Shown: positions 18,179 through 27,028 of the stretch, piece by piece
How the letters are laid out: every line of letters begins with the position of its first letter
Position numbering within the stretch: position 1 is the stretch's first letter
IMG/VR virus record: IMGVR_UViG_3300033273_000833
Span: 1 to 64,000 of that record
Reading direction: 5' to 3' (one strand)
DNA length: 64,000 nucleotides
Source of the DNA: a virus
Position numbers and translations under genes: made by a program
The notes under the pieces: generated by a model
Database searches by the model: none
What the model saw: only the letters and a program-made list of their open reading frames with translations
What the model was told of the DNA's origin: nothing

Positions 18179-18200
18179 GTATAATCTGTAGATTTGAATT

Positions 18201-18980
18201 ATGAAAGTTAATAAAATATCTTATCTGACGAGCTGTATGGGGAGAGTTCATCATTTGAAGCAAACTTTTATACAAAATATTAAAGATGCGGAGAATTCAG
18301 ATATCGAGATAGAATTTGTATTATTAAACTGGAATTCTAATGACGGTTTGAATGATTGGTTTTTTAAGGTTGTCGTACCAGAAGTGTCTCAGCAGAAAGA
18401 TCTTGATGAAAATAACTGTATTGGTATTAAAAATTCGAAAAACAAAATAAAATATTTACGAACAAAAAAGCAAAAATACTTTCACATGTCTCAAACTAAA
18501 AATATAACAGCTAAGAATTCATCAGGAAATATTTTGTGTTGGGTTGATGCCGACAACTATATCACAAATGGATTCACTGATCATATTTTATCAGTTGCTG
18601 AATCTCCAGAAGTTAACTCATTGTTACTAAGGCCTGAGTCTGGCAGTGATTCTGCGGGAAAAATTGTTATCGATAGAGAAAGCTTTTTCTCTGTAAATGG
18701 TTACGATGAATCGATGTATGGATGGGGGTTTGAGGATGATGATTTTAGATCTAGAGTTCAAAAATCAAACAAGAATATACATTTTGAAACTTACCCTTTA
18801 TGCTTCTCTAAATCTTTACAGCATGGAACTGCAGAAAGAATTCAAAACTATGATCTAGAGAATACTTCAGGAGGTTTATGTAGGGATAGGAATTTAGAAA
18901 TTTCAAAAATAAATTTAAGTAAAAATATATATACTGCAAACTCTGGGAAATCATGGGGAGATATTCATCAATTATTATAA
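18201..18980 (+). CDS. GT-A galactosyltransferase-like protein (GT7-C type)
   Basis: This 259-residue protein has an N-terminal strand KISYLTSCMGRVHHLKQTF typical of GT2/GT7 donors, a metal-binding DxD in CWVDADNY near residue 116, and the C-terminal block VNGYDESMYGWGFEDDDFRS. That block matches the galactosyltransferase C-terminal domain, with a W-G-F-E-D-D-D motif carrying the catalytic acid. It is soluble, with no membrane anchor. A TATAAT at 18180-18185 overlaps the preceding stop and lies 15 nt from the ATG, but I see no good -35. It is separate from the leftward sugar cassette but functionally allied to it. The substrate is unknown. Confidence 0.8.
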   Translation: MKVNKISYLTSCMGRVHHLKQTFIQNIKDAENSDIEIEFVLLNWNSNDGLNDWFFKVVVPEVSQQKDLDENNCIGIKNSKNKIKYLRTKKQKYFHMSQTKNITAKNSSGNILCWVDADNYITNGFTDHILSVAESPEVNSLLLRPESGSDSAGKIVIDRESFFSVNGYDESMYGWGFEDDDFRSRVQKSNKNIHFETYPLCFSKSLQHGTAERIQNYDLENTSGGLCRDRNLEISKINLSKNIYTANSGKSWGDIHQLL

Positions 18981-18992
18981 AATATTAATAAA

Positions 18993-19544
18993 GTGGAAGC
19001 TTTTAAGAAAAAGTATTTTCAAAAACTAAAGTATAAGTCCAAGTATATTAATTTGGAGTACGAAGAATCCGTAGAGATATATAATCAAGCTAAATTTGAA
19101 TTCTTAAAGTCTGTGTCTGAATATGCAAATAAATCTGAAAAAGAAAATCCATTTTTAAATAATATTCAAAAGGAAGAAACTAAGAAGGATAAAATTAATG
19201 GAGATGGTAAAAAGATATATAGAGAAATAGTAAATAAAACTCATCCAGATAAGTTGATAAATATTAATGAAGATAAAAAAGAGGAGTTGCAGAGTTTGTA
19301 TAACGAAGCTTCTCAAGCTAAAAATAAAAATGATTTAGATAGTTTATTTCGCATAGCTTCTAGATTAAACATTGAGAATGAAGACATAACAATAGACTCT
19401 ATTAATAGAATAGAGCAACAGATAAAAGAGAAGGAGGATTATATAGAAAAAATACATAAAGATGTTGCGTGGATATGGTATTACGCTAATAAGAAAGAAA
19501 GGGACATAATATTGAAGAATATTTTTTCAAAAATGTGTAACTAA
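18993..19544 (+). CDS. J-domain (DnaJ-like) protein
   Basis: This 183-residue protein starts with GTG. Residues 73-120 have the J-domain pattern: a helix (KKIYREIVNK), then the invariant HPD at residues 84-86, then a second helix EELQSLYNEASQAKNKND. The HPD loop is what stimulates Hsp70 ATPase. The N-terminal 65 residues are lysine-rich and coiled; the C-terminus (about 130-183) is another charged helical region in place of the zinc-finger and substrate domains of classical DnaJ. It lies 12 nt after the galactosyltransferase-like gene and 8 nt before fibre genes. It could recruit host DnaK for fibre assembly or for another phage step; this is inferred. Confidence 0.7.
   Translation: MEAFKKKYFQKLKYKSKYINLEYEESVEIYNQAKFEFLKSVSEYANKSEKENPFLNNIQKEETKKDKINGDGKKIYREIVNKTHPDKLININEDKKEELQSLYNEASQAKNKNDLDSLFRIASRLNIENEDITIDSINRIEQQIKEKEDYIEKIHKDVAWIWYYANKKERDIILKNIFSKMCN
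19535..19543 (+). promoter_or_regulatory. GTG-TAACTA element upstream of fibre gene
   Basis: It overlaps the end of the J-domain gene. The hexamer ends 9 nt before the ATG at 19553. It is very similar to the element at 47507 (GTG TAACCT). Confidence 0.4.
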
Positions 19545-19552
19545 TTATAGTC

Positions 19553-20578
19553 ATGAGCTATATTCCAGAATATCACGAGAATTATTATAATGTAGAAGGT
19601 ACTGCGTATAATCAAGGTAAGATAGGCATAGGAACCTTTAAGCCTGTAGATTTATTACATGTAAGTGGGGGTAATATAAGGGTGGATGGTAGCGGTTATG
19701 TTAATGGAGATTTAAATATAACTGGAAATTTAAATGTTTACGGAGACTCTACAATAGGTTATACTGAGACTGTAGCTGCTGAAGATAAAAATATAGAACT
19801 TAATGTTAAAACTGGTGTGATTGGATCAAATTCTCATGCAGGAGCCCTAACTGATGATGTAGGTGCTCACGAAGGAGGATTGACTTTAAAGAGTATAGAG
19901 GGAGACCATACCTGGAATTGGTTGAATGATAATACAGGAGAAATTGTAAAAGCATGGTCTTCGAATGAAAATATAATTTCCACTGGAGATAATAAAATAT
20001 TTTTTAGAGATACTGGTTTGTTTATTCATAGCCCTTCTGATGGGTTATTGAGACTGCATTCAGATAGAGATGTCGATGTAGTTGGAGACCTAAGGGCTCA
20101 TAATAATGTTCATGTCGGAGAAAATTTATATGTATCTGGCAGTGGGTATGTTAGGGAAGATTTATATGTTTCTGGTAGCGGGTATGTAGAAAATAATTTA
20201 TATGTATCTGGTAATAGCTATGTGGAGAATAATTTATACTTAACAGGCAGTGGTTTTATTGAAGATGATTTGTATATTTCTGGTAGCGGTTTTATTGAAG
20301 ATGAGTTGCATGTTACTGGAAAAGCTTTTTTTAATAATAGAGTTGATGTAAGTGGGAATTTAAATTTTACTGGTGAATTGTCTGACCCTAATGATCCAGA
20401 TTACATATTAAGTGGGTTGAGATTTAATGGTGTTCCTTGGCGTCAAGCTATATGGGTAGATGCTCCAGACACTACAGGGTCTCAAGGTACTTCTGGGGAG
20501 ATTGCTCACGATGATGACTATTTTTATGTATGTATAAGTGAGAATAACTGGAAGAGATCAGCCTTAACAACTTGGTAG
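19553..20578 (+). CDS. Tail-fibre-like protein
   Basis: This 341-residue protein contains IGIGTFKPVDLLHVSGG near residue 25, a motif common at fibre shaft starts. A block with AAEDKNIELNV follows, then a shaft of seven or more repeats of the form LYVSGSGYVENN, and a C-terminal domain ending NNWKRSALTTW. DKNIEL-type blocks recur twice in the next gene. The terminal segment (DYFYVCISENNW) is typical of phage fibre tips. It is followed after 9 nt by the 1024-residue fibre. It is probably a late gene; a GTG-TA element precedes it. Confidence 0.75.
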   Translation: MSYIPEYHENYYNVEGTAYNQGKIGIGTFKPVDLLHVSGGNIRVDGSGYVNGDLNITGNLNVYGDSTIGYTETVAAEDKNIELNVKTGVIGSNSHAGALTDDVGAHEGGLTLKSIEGDHTWNWLNDNTGEIVKAWSSNENIISTGDNKIFFRDTGLFIHSPSDGLLRLHSDRDVDVVGDLRAHNNVHVGENLYVSGSGYVREDLYVSGSGYVENNLYVSGNSYVENNLYLTGSGFIEDDLYISGSGFIEDELHVTGKAFFNNRVDVSGNLNFTGELSDPNDPDYILSGLRFNGVPWRQAIWVDAPDTTGSQGTSGEIAHDDDYFYVCISENNWKRSALTTW

Positions 20579-20587
20579 TTATAAAAG

Positions 20588-23500
20588 ATGAGTATCCAAA
20601 GGGCAATATTCATCAAATTATCAGGAGCTGAACCTTATGCTGGTGGTGACTGGAATGAATACCATGAATCTCCAGTATATATAGATACTAGCAAGACTGG
20701 TATTATTATCAGAGATGATTTTAATGTTAGTGGAGATGCGTATTTTGATTCTGGATCTTATTTTAGCGGGCACTTGTATCAGCATCAGGATTATAATTCA
20801 TATCTCTCTGGTAAACTTTTTGTTAATAAAACTGGTTATGTTTCAGGAGATTTAAATATATTAAAAGATTTAGATGTTTCGGGAGCTGTTGATATCTCTG
20901 GAGAGGTTTCTATTACTGGATCTACTAGAATAGAGAACGATTTAAATGTAAGTGGAGATTTAGATATAACTGGAAACTCTTATTTACAAAGCAATTTATA
21001 TTTAAATCAAACAGGATATATTACTGGAGACTTAAATATACTTAAAAAACTGCATCTTTCTGGAGAGGGTAATTTTTACTCTGCACCTAAAGTTCATGAT
21101 GATCTTTATGTGAGTGGAGATTCTATTTTATCAGGAAATAAATATATTAGCGGACAGTTAAATGTTTTAAATAAAGCTCACGTTTCTGGAGATTTAGTTG
21201 TAGAGCAGACTGGTTACGTAGAGAGAGACTTATTTGTTGGTGGAGATTTGTTTGTTTCTGGAGAAAAAACCATAATTAATACTTCTGAGTTAGTAATAGA
21301 GGATAAGAATATTCAACTAGCTTGGTCGTCGGGGGATGTCGGTAAATTTTCCAGAGGTCAGCTTGATGGCGCTGGAATAACAATAGTTGCTACGGGAGAA
21401 GGTAACTCTACTGAGGATATTTTATTTGTTTATGATGAAGGTTATGATGCATTAAATAGTAATGTAAATGTTTTTGTTTCGGAAGATTTGTTTGTAGAAA
21501 AAACAGGGCATATAAATAACTTAGTAGCATCTGGTTATTCTTTGTTTAAGGATAATATTAGGTTGAATAAAACTGGTTATTTTGAAGATGATGTATTTTT
21601 ATCAACAGGGTATGCGAAAGATATTGTAATTTCTGGTACAGGGCATAATCAAGAATTAATTGTTAGCGGAAATTCTTTATTTAAGGATGATGTATTTGTA
21701 GAAACAACAGGTTATATTAGTGGAGATTTGGAGGTAACGGGAGATGTTAGGGTAACTGGAGATGTTTATATTAGTGGAAATTTAGAATTTAACCATGTAA
21801 CTATACCAGGTAATTTATACATAAAAGATAAATTGTATGCAGAAAGCGGAGTTGTTTCTTCAGGAGATTTTATACTATCTAAAACTGGGTATGTTAGTGG
21901 CGACTTTAATGTAAAAGATGTACTAAAAGTTTCTGGTTCTGGTGATATAGAGGAGCTTTTTGTAAATACAGGAAAAATAAATGATATTGAAGTTTCTGGA
22001 GGCGCAGCTTTTGATGATGTAGTTAAAATTCATGAAACTGGATATGTGGGTAAATTACTAGAAGTTAGTGGAGTATCTAATTTTAAAAATAATTTATATT
22101 TAGATAAAACGGGGTATATTTCTGGTGATTTAGACATATCTGGGACGGGTTATATTACTGGAGACTTGAATGTAACAGGTAATGTAAATGTGACTGGGGA
22201 TGTAGTTGTTGGGGGAACTTTTATACCTCTTACTCACCAAAGTGTTCCTGGTAATTTCTATATAGGTGATAGGCTTTACGCTAAGAATGGGATAAACTCA
22301 TCTGGGTATTTATTATCTGAAGGTCAAATAACAGGACAGCAAGGGCTGGTTGTTAGTGGGTATAGTTATTTTGGGAATATTGATTCTACGGGTAGCGTTA
22401 ACTTATCAGGTGACGTAACTGTTACAGGAGATTTAGATTTATCTGGAAACTCTACCTTAACTGGAGATCTTACTCATACTGGAAGAGTTAATAGATCGGG
22501 AGTTACTGATCATAGGGGTGATTTAAATTTAAGTGGTAATTTAGATATTACAGGTGATGTATTCATTGATGGTAATATATATAATACTGGTAATAATTTT
22601 ATATTGGATACTACAACACTCAGGGTTTATGATAAAAATATTGAGCTAGCTACTGGTAGCGGCTATGGTAATCTAAGAAGAAATGAGTTGGATGGGGCAG
22701 GTATTACTATTAAAGCTTCTGGCGATAATAATGATATTGAATTATTATATAAGAATTCTGATGTAGCTTTGCATACTAATGTATCATTTTTGACTTCAGG
22801 TGATGTAACCACTAAACAAACTGGTTACATATACGAAGATTTAAATGTAGGTAAAAACTTAGATGTCTCAGGAGATTCAAACCTGAAAAAGAATTTATTT
22901 TTAGATCAAACAGGTTATATTTTAGGCGATCTAAATATACTCAAGGATCTTGACGTTTCTGGTAATGTAGATATCTCTGGAGAAACTACGATCACTGGAG
23001 CAACCAGGATCGAAGATAAACTTGATGTCAGTGGTACGCTTGATGTAACTGGAAAAACATTTTTACAAAGTGATTTACATGTAGGTCAAACTGGGTATAT
23101 AACTGGAGATTTTAATATTCTAGGTTTGACAAATATTACTGGAGCAACTAAGATTGAGAATCACCTTGATATCAGTGGAACTCTTGACGTAACTGGAAAA
23201 AGCTTCCTTCACAGTGATTTACACGTAGGACAAACTGGGTATATAACTGGAGACTTGAATGTAAGCGGTTCTGGTAGGTATGGCGGTGATGTGCTTTTAG
23301 AAAATAGTCAAAGTGGATTAGCTGTCTCTGCTATCGCTGGTGTTGGTACAGGAATTAGAGTTAATGATTGGATAGTTGACCATACTGTCATACAAACAGA
23401 CATTAATAATAAATCATTCACGGAACAATTAATTAATGGACCTTTAGCTAGCAACATCATCTCAATGAATGCTACCGTTTTCAGAAATAACGATAGTATA

Positions 23501-23662
23501 GCTTATTCAGTATACTCTGTAGCTAATCCATCTCAAGACCCTGATGGTCCAGGTTATAATTTCGAAATATCTTATAGCGGAAATACAGTTAAGGTAGTTG
23601 ATTTGGATGATGCATTGAGAATAGCAGACGAAGTTACTATTGATATAAGATATAAATCTTGA
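20588..23662 (+). CDS. Long repetitive tail-fibre shaft protein
   Basis: This 1024-residue protein is almost entirely built from units of about 14-18 residues such as TGYISGDLNILKDLDVSG. It therefore most likely forms a long trimeric beta-structured fibre shaft. Two internal copies of a DKNIxLA-DGAGITI block (about residues 237-285 and 690-735) break the shaft, as do two copies of a PGNxYIxDxLYA block. The N-terminus (SIQRAIFIKLSGAEPYAGGDWNEYHESP) may attach to the virion. The C-terminal 110 residues (from GLAVSAIAGVGTGIRV) look globular and end in a beta-rich tip. It converges with the leftward operon with only 1 nt between stops. Confidence 0.8.
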   Translation: MSIQRAIFIKLSGAEPYAGGDWNEYHESPVYIDTSKTGIIIRDDFNVSGDAYFDSGSYFSGHLYQHQDYNSYLSGKLFVNKTGYVSGDLNILKDLDVSGAVDISGEVSITGSTRIENDLNVSGDLDITGNSYLQSNLYLNQTGYITGDLNILKKLHLSGEGNFYSAPKVHDDLYVSGDSILSGNKYISGQLNVLNKAHVSGDLVVEQTGYVERDLFVGGDLFVSGEKTIINTSELVIEDKNIQLAWSSGDVGKFSRGQLDGAGITIVATGEGNSTEDILFVYDEGYDALNSNVNVFVSEDLFVEKTGHINNLVASGYSLFKDNIRLNKTGYFEDDVFLSTGYAKDIVISGTGHNQELIVSGNSLFKDDVFVETTGYISGDLEVTGDVRVTGDVYISGNLEFNHVTIPGNLYIKDKLYAESGVVSSGDFILSKTGYVSGDFNVKDVLKVSGSGDIEELFVNTGKINDIEVSGGAAFDDVVKIHETGYVGKLLEVSGVSNFKNNLYLDKTGYISGDLDISGTGYITGDLNVTGNVNVTGDVVVGGTFIPLTHQSVPGNFYIGDRLYAKNGINSSGYLLSEGQITGQQGLVVSGYSYFGNIDSTGSVNLSGDVTVTGDLDLSGNSTLTGDLTHTGRVNRSGVTDHRGDLNLSGNLDITGDVFIDGNIYNTGNNFILDTTTLRVYDKNIELATGSGYGNLRRNELDGAGITIKASGDNNDIELLYKNSDVALHTNVSFLTSGDVTTKQTGYIYEDLNVGKNLDVSGDSNLKKNLFLDQTGYILGDLNILKDLDVSGNVDISGETTITGATRIEDKLDVSGTLDVTGKTFLQSDLHVGQTGYITGDFNILGLTNITGATKIENHLDISGTLDVTGKSFLHSDLHVGQTGYITGDLNVSGSGRYGGDVLLENSQSGLAVSAIAGVGTGIRVNDWIVDHTVIQTDINNKSFTEQLINGPLASNIISMNATVFRNNDSIAYSVYSVANPSQDPDGPGYNFEISYSGNTVKVVDLDDALRIADEVTIDIRYKS

Positions 23663-23663
23663 A

Positions 23664-24041
23664 TTAGAAATCTATCTTAAAATTTTTAGTGTCTATATTT
23701 TTTTTATCTAAGTGATGTTTTGTTCCGTTTCGTTTTTTTGCGTAATCTTTAAAATATTTTTGCTTTATCGGATCAACCCCTCCATTTTGCTCCGCTCTTT
23801 TTGCTGAAAGTTCAGCGCTCGCATCCAGCATGTCTCCAAGTGTGCCTTTTTTGTTTTTAGTTTTATTGACAAAATCATTGTTGTCCCAAGGATTTATTGA
23901 AGCTTCTGTATTTAGATTTGGTGAATGATAAATTCTTTCCCATTTTACTCCATCAATTATAAGCTCTTTAATTTGATCCATATGAAAGAAAACTTCTTCA
24001 TATTTTTCTTCGTCTGGATGCTTAAATAGGTATATTGGCAT
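23664..24041 (-). CDS. FmdB-like conserved phage protein lacking cysteines
   Basis: This 125-residue protein begins MPIYLFKHPDEEKYEEVFF, which resembles the FmdB/zinc-ribbon family start (MPIYEYxCxxCG), but the cysteines are absent, so no zinc can bind there. The rest is polar, with DMLDASAELSAKRAEQNGG and a lysine-rich tail. Such proteins occur in T4-like phages without clear function. Its start overlaps the previous stop as TAATG, so it is translationally coupled. It is the last gene of the 27338-23664 operon. Confidence 0.5.
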   Translation of the reverse strand: MPIYLFKHPDEEKYEEVFFHMDQIKELIIDGVKWERIYHSPNLNTEASINPWDNNDFVNKTKNKKGTLGDMLDASAELSAKRAEQNGGVDPIKQKYFKDYAKKRNGTKHHLDKKNIDTKNFKIDF

Positions 24042-25117
24042 TACATTATTTTGTTTAATAAAGTGTCAACTGTATTAGAGTATGTAAATTTTGACGCTGT
24101 CTCTAATCCTTTTTCATTTTTTTGTTTAGCTAAAGATTCAGATTTTTCAAATGCTTCGATTACACTTTCTGGAGAAAATATATTTGTTAATCCTTGATTG
24201 TATGCAGTATTTTCATGGAAAAATTTTCCATCATAAATAGGTATTTGGCTTGAAGGGTTAATTAGTATAGAGTTTTCGTTATTAGCCCAATCTTTATGGC
24301 TTGTGTGATTTAGTACTATACTCCATTTACCTAAACATGTTGCGTTAAAAGATGGCAAATTCCAGCCTTCTGCTCCGCTTAAACCTGATAAATCAATGTC
24401 TATTGCATTTAAAAAGTCATTAACTTCTGAGTTGGTTTTTAACCTTGGTAAAAATGATATATTCGAAAAGCTTTTTCCGCCAAATAGTATATTTAATCTT
24501 TGGTTTAACTCTCCCTGCTTCATGAATGGATTTTCAATTACACAGGTAAGTCGAAATTTATTATTATTTCCATATTTTTCTGCCCAAGAACTTAATATTA
24601 TTTCATGATTTTTTCTTTTTTCAAACTTTCCCATTAAGCCAAAATGAATAATGTCGTCTGATAAGTACTGCTTTCCTGTTACATGAAAATCTTCATCAAA
24701 TCCCATTGGACAAAATGAAGAATTAGGACAACTATCCTTGAAGCAATCTAAAGCGTGATTGGAACTAAAGAAAACGTGATCTTGGAAGTTTGCTAAAGTT
24801 TTTTCTTGTTCTGTAGGTTGGTCAGTTTCGTAAAAAGTTAACAAAGTTTGGTTTTTGGAGATTCTATTTTCAGATCCGTTGAGATGCCATAGCTGTAAGC
24901 ATGGCGTGTCGCTTTTTAAATTTACGTACCTTGTGTTAATCGACTCTTCCAGCCATTTCTTGAACTCTGTAGACATTTTATCAAACGCTGTCACTTCTAT
25001 ATTTCCATGTGGGAATATTTTAGTATCAATATTTTTTTTATGCAACTCTTTTAGTATATTGTAAGCTACATTTCCGAAAGATAGTGAATTAATTGGGCAT
25101 TTGACTATTAAACTCAT
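24041..25117 (-). CDS. GT-B fold glycosyltransferase (GT4-like)
   Basis: This 358-residue protein has an N-terminal half with NSLSFGNVAYNILKELHKK, a typical acceptor-side start of GT4 enzymes. A linker holds FGLMGKFEKRKNHEIIL near residue 170, the classical G-K-x-x-x-R-K-N donor-binding segment. Toward the C-terminus, IDLSGLSGAEGWNLPSFNA carries the E-G-W-N-L-P motif. The enzyme should be retaining and use a nucleotide sugar. No membrane segment was seen. It has its own sigma70-like promoter (25122-25149) whose -10 ends 4 nt before the ATG, so the mRNA is predicted to be nearly leaderless. Confidence 0.85.
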   Translation of the reverse strand: MSLIVKCPINSLSFGNVAYNILKELHKKNIDTKIFPHGNIEVTAFDKMSTEFKKWLEESINTRYVNLKSDTPCLQLWHLNGSENRISKNQTLLTFYETDQPTEQEKTLANFQDHVFFSSNHALDCFKDSCPNSSFCPMGFDEDFHVTGKQYLSDDIIHFGLMGKFEKRKNHEIILSSWAEKYGNNNKFRLTCVIENPFMKQGELNQRLNILFGGKSFSNISFLPRLKTNSEVNDFLNAIDIDLSGLSGAEGWNLPSFNATCLGKWSIVLNHTSHKDWANNENSILINPSSQIPIYDGKFFHENTAYNQGLTNIFSPESVIEAFEKSESLAKQKNEKGLETASKFTYSNTVDTLLNKIM

Positions 25118-25121
25118 ATGT

Positions 25122-25149
25122 ATTATAAATTATAAATTATATTATTCAA
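25122..25149 (-). promoter_or_regulatory. Sigma70-like promoter, leaderless arrangement
   Basis: On the minus strand: TTGAAT, 16 nt, TATAAT, then 4 nt to the ATG of the glycosyltransferase at 25117. Confidence 0.6.
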
Positions 25150-25490
25150 TAGCTTTTTTTGTGCAAGTGTCCTTCCGCTAACATTATTTCATTTATGCTA
25201 TTATTTTTATCTCTATCTGTATAAAGTACGCCTAAGACTCTACCAAACTTACCACAACCAAATGACTCTAAATATATTTCTTCATTTGTAGATATTATTT
25301 TTTCTAAAAATTTTTTTGATTTTATACCTAACTCTTTTTCTTTCTTATTTCTGGTTCTGGTTTCTGGAGCATTAACTTCGTAAAACCTTATTCGTTTTTC
25401 GACGAAAGTATTAAATCCAAGGTCTATTACGGCGTCTACTGTGTCACCGTCTACGACTTTAATTATTGATTTTATTTTATAGTAATACAT
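25146..25490 (-). CDS. Staphylococcal-nuclease-like (thermonuclease) protein
   Basis: This 114-residue protein covers the SNase OB-fold core. It has KVVDGDTVDAVIDLGF near residue 10 (Ca-binding D and DGDT), RIRFYEVNAPETR near residue 33 with the catalytic arginine and glutamate, and GRVLGVLYTDRDKN near residue 84. No signal peptide is present, unlike secreted nucleases, so it probably acts inside the infected cell on DNA or RNA. The start overlaps the end of ssb by 1 nt and it is in the same leftward operon. Possible roles are host DNA breakdown or repair. Confidence 0.8.
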   Translation of the reverse strand: MYYYKIKSIIKVVDGDTVDAVIDLGFNTFVEKRIRFYEVNAPETRTRNKKEKELGIKSKKFLEKIISTNEEIYLESFGCGKFGRVLGVLYTDRDKNNSINEIMLAEGHLHKKSY

Positions 25491-25903
25491 TAGAATGGTA
25501 TATCATCCATTCTTGCATAATCTTCAGCGTCATCCTCAATAAAAACATTACTGTCAGAATCACTTTCTACTGGAACTACTTTTTTTTGTTCAGGTTTTTT
25601 ATCTCCTAGATCGTACTTCAGTAATTTAATGTAATCAACTAAGCAGTATAACCTTGATCTAGTTTGATTGTCTTTAGTTTTCCATGAGTTGTATCTCATT
25701 TTACCATCTATCAATACTGGCTTGCCTTTTTTGAGTTGAGGTAAGCAGTATTCTGCCTTTTTTCCCCATACTTCAGCGTCAATATAAGTTACTGTGTCCA
25801 TATCGTTAATTGCTATTGTAAAATTTACAACTAAATTATCTCCTTTAACTCTTTTAGCTACAGCGTCTTTAGTCAAATTTCCCATTCCTGAGTATCTATT
25901 CAT
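25490..25903 (-). CDS. ssb: Single-stranded DNA-binding protein
   Basis: This 137-residue protein has the OB-fold start MNRYSGMGNLTKDAVAKRV, then VVNFTIAINDMD, YIDAEVWGKKAEYCLPQLKK and GKPVLIDGKMRYNSW, the standard SSB series of strands. The C-terminus ends MDDIPF, the acidic tip that docks bacterial SSB partners (helicases, recombination proteins, polymerase clamp loader). Its start overlaps the sigma-like gene by 8 nt. It is in the leftward operon with dUTPase. A second possible ssDNA-binding protein lies at 62211. Confidence 0.92.
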   Translation of the reverse strand: MNRYSGMGNLTKDAVAKRVKGDNLVVNFTIAINDMDTVTYIDAEVWGKKAEYCLPQLKKGKPVLIDGKMRYNSWKTKDNQTRSRLYCLVDYIKLLKYDLGDKKPEQKKVVPVESDSDSNVFIEDDAEDYARMDDIPF

Positions 25904-26510
25904 TTATGTTAATTATTCTCCTTAACTCTTTTATTGTTTTCTTGTGAAGGTTTATGCATCCTTGAATGGATAAGCCTACTTCTTCATGGATTAATCTCCA
26001 GGGTTTTATTTTATTATCCTTGTAAGAAAAATACCTAAGTTCAAATATTTTCTTAACCCTTTGATCTTTATGATTTTGTAAAAAACTATTTATTTTATTA
26101 AATAATTCTTTTGAATCTGATTTAATTAAATTAGAAACATGCTCTTCTTCGCTTAAAAAAGAGACCCAGTCTAGTTTTATTTCATCACAACTAATCTCTG
26201 GTTTTTTCTTGCTTTTATTGTAATTGTTTAGGCATAAATATTTCGCTTGATTGCCTAGGTGTGTTACGAATTTAACATTTTTTGAGAAGTCGAAGCTTTG
26301 TACAGCTTTATATATGTGATAATCTTTCTCACATAAAAGATCTTCTCTGTTTGAATACTCGCTATTTTCAGGAACATAGTGCTTTACCATTTCTATAAAA
26401 ATTCCTGAATGAGCTTCTATTATTCTATTTAAATTTGTCTCGACATTACAATCGTTTTGTATCTCTTCGATAACTTGATTTTCTTCGATAATTTGATTTT
26501 GCTTAATCAT
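25896..26510 (-). CDS. RNA polymerase sigma factor, gp55-like (late)
   Basis: This 204-residue protein has a central region 2-like block: NREDLLCEKDYHIYKAVQSF then DFSKNVKFVTHLGNQAKYL, matching core-binding and -10-recognition helices of sigma70-family phage late sigma factors (T4 gp55). The C-terminal part, IHEEVGLSIQGCINLHKKTI, reads as a short region 4-like helix-turn-helix. There is no region 1.1. It is expected to redirect host RNA polymerase to phage promoters, possibly the GTG-TAnnnn elements described here. It overlaps dut by 4 nt upstream and ssb by 8 nt downstream. Confidence 0.75.
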   Translation of the reverse strand: MIKQNQIIEENQVIEEIQNDCNVETNLNRIIEAHSGIFIEMVKHYVPENSEYSNREDLLCEKDYHIYKAVQSFDFSKNVKFVTHLGNQAKYLCLNNYNKSKKKPEISCDEIKLDWVSFLSEEEHVSNLIKSDSKELFNKINSFLQNHKDQRVKKIFELRYFSYKDNKIKPWRLIHEEVGLSIQGCINLHKKTIKELRRIININE

Positions 26511-27028
26511 GATCCTGTGCTACCAAAACCTCCTTTACCTCTTAATCCTTGAGGTGTGTTTTTAAAACCATCTATTGATATTTTGTTATGCTTGCAAAAA
26601 ATAACCTGAGCTATTTTATCCCCATGTTTGTAGATTTTAGATTTATTAACCGCATTTAATCCGACTGATATATCATCATTATTCTTAATGATATGGAGAT
26701 CTTCTGGTTGATAAATGTATTTAAATCTTAGCTTTATGGAGTTTTTGTATCCAGAATCTATGACGCCAACGCTATTACATAAAAGCAAGTTATACTTGCT
26801 TATGCTAGATCTAGGGTAAACTTTTGCATAATAAGTATACCCCTCTTTTTCGTCGAAATCAAACTCGACCTTGGTGTCGTATTCGATGTAAGAGATACTC
26901 TTGTAAAGATTAGCCATCCATACTTCTCCAACTATTCTAGGAGAACTATCTGCTACCAAGTCATAACCAGCATCTCCGTCGTTTTGCGGCTCCAATATGT
27001 TTTTCTTGTTTGCTATTTTAAGATTCAT
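26507..27028 (-). CDS. dut: dUTP diphosphatase
   Basis: This 173-residue protein carries the five motifs of trimeric dUTPases: DGDAGYDLVAD (1), YPRSSISKYNL (2), GVIDSGYKNSIKL (3), GDKIAQVIF (4) and RGKGGFGSTGS (5, the P-loop-like arm over the active site). It hydrolyses dUTP to dUMP, keeping uracil out of phage DNA and supplying dTMP synthesis. It is slightly longer than the bacterial enzyme, with an insert between motifs 1 and 2. It overlaps the upstream gene by 11 nt. Confidence 0.93.
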   Translation of the reverse strand: MNLKIANKKNILEPQNDGDAGYDLVADSSPRIVGEVWMANLYKSISYIEYDTKVEFDFDEKEGYTYYAKVYPRSSISKYNLLLCNSVGVIDSGYKNSIKLRFKYIYQPEDLHIIKNNDDISVGLNAVNKSKIYKHGDKIAQVIFCKHNKISIDGFKNTPQGLRGKGGFGSTGS

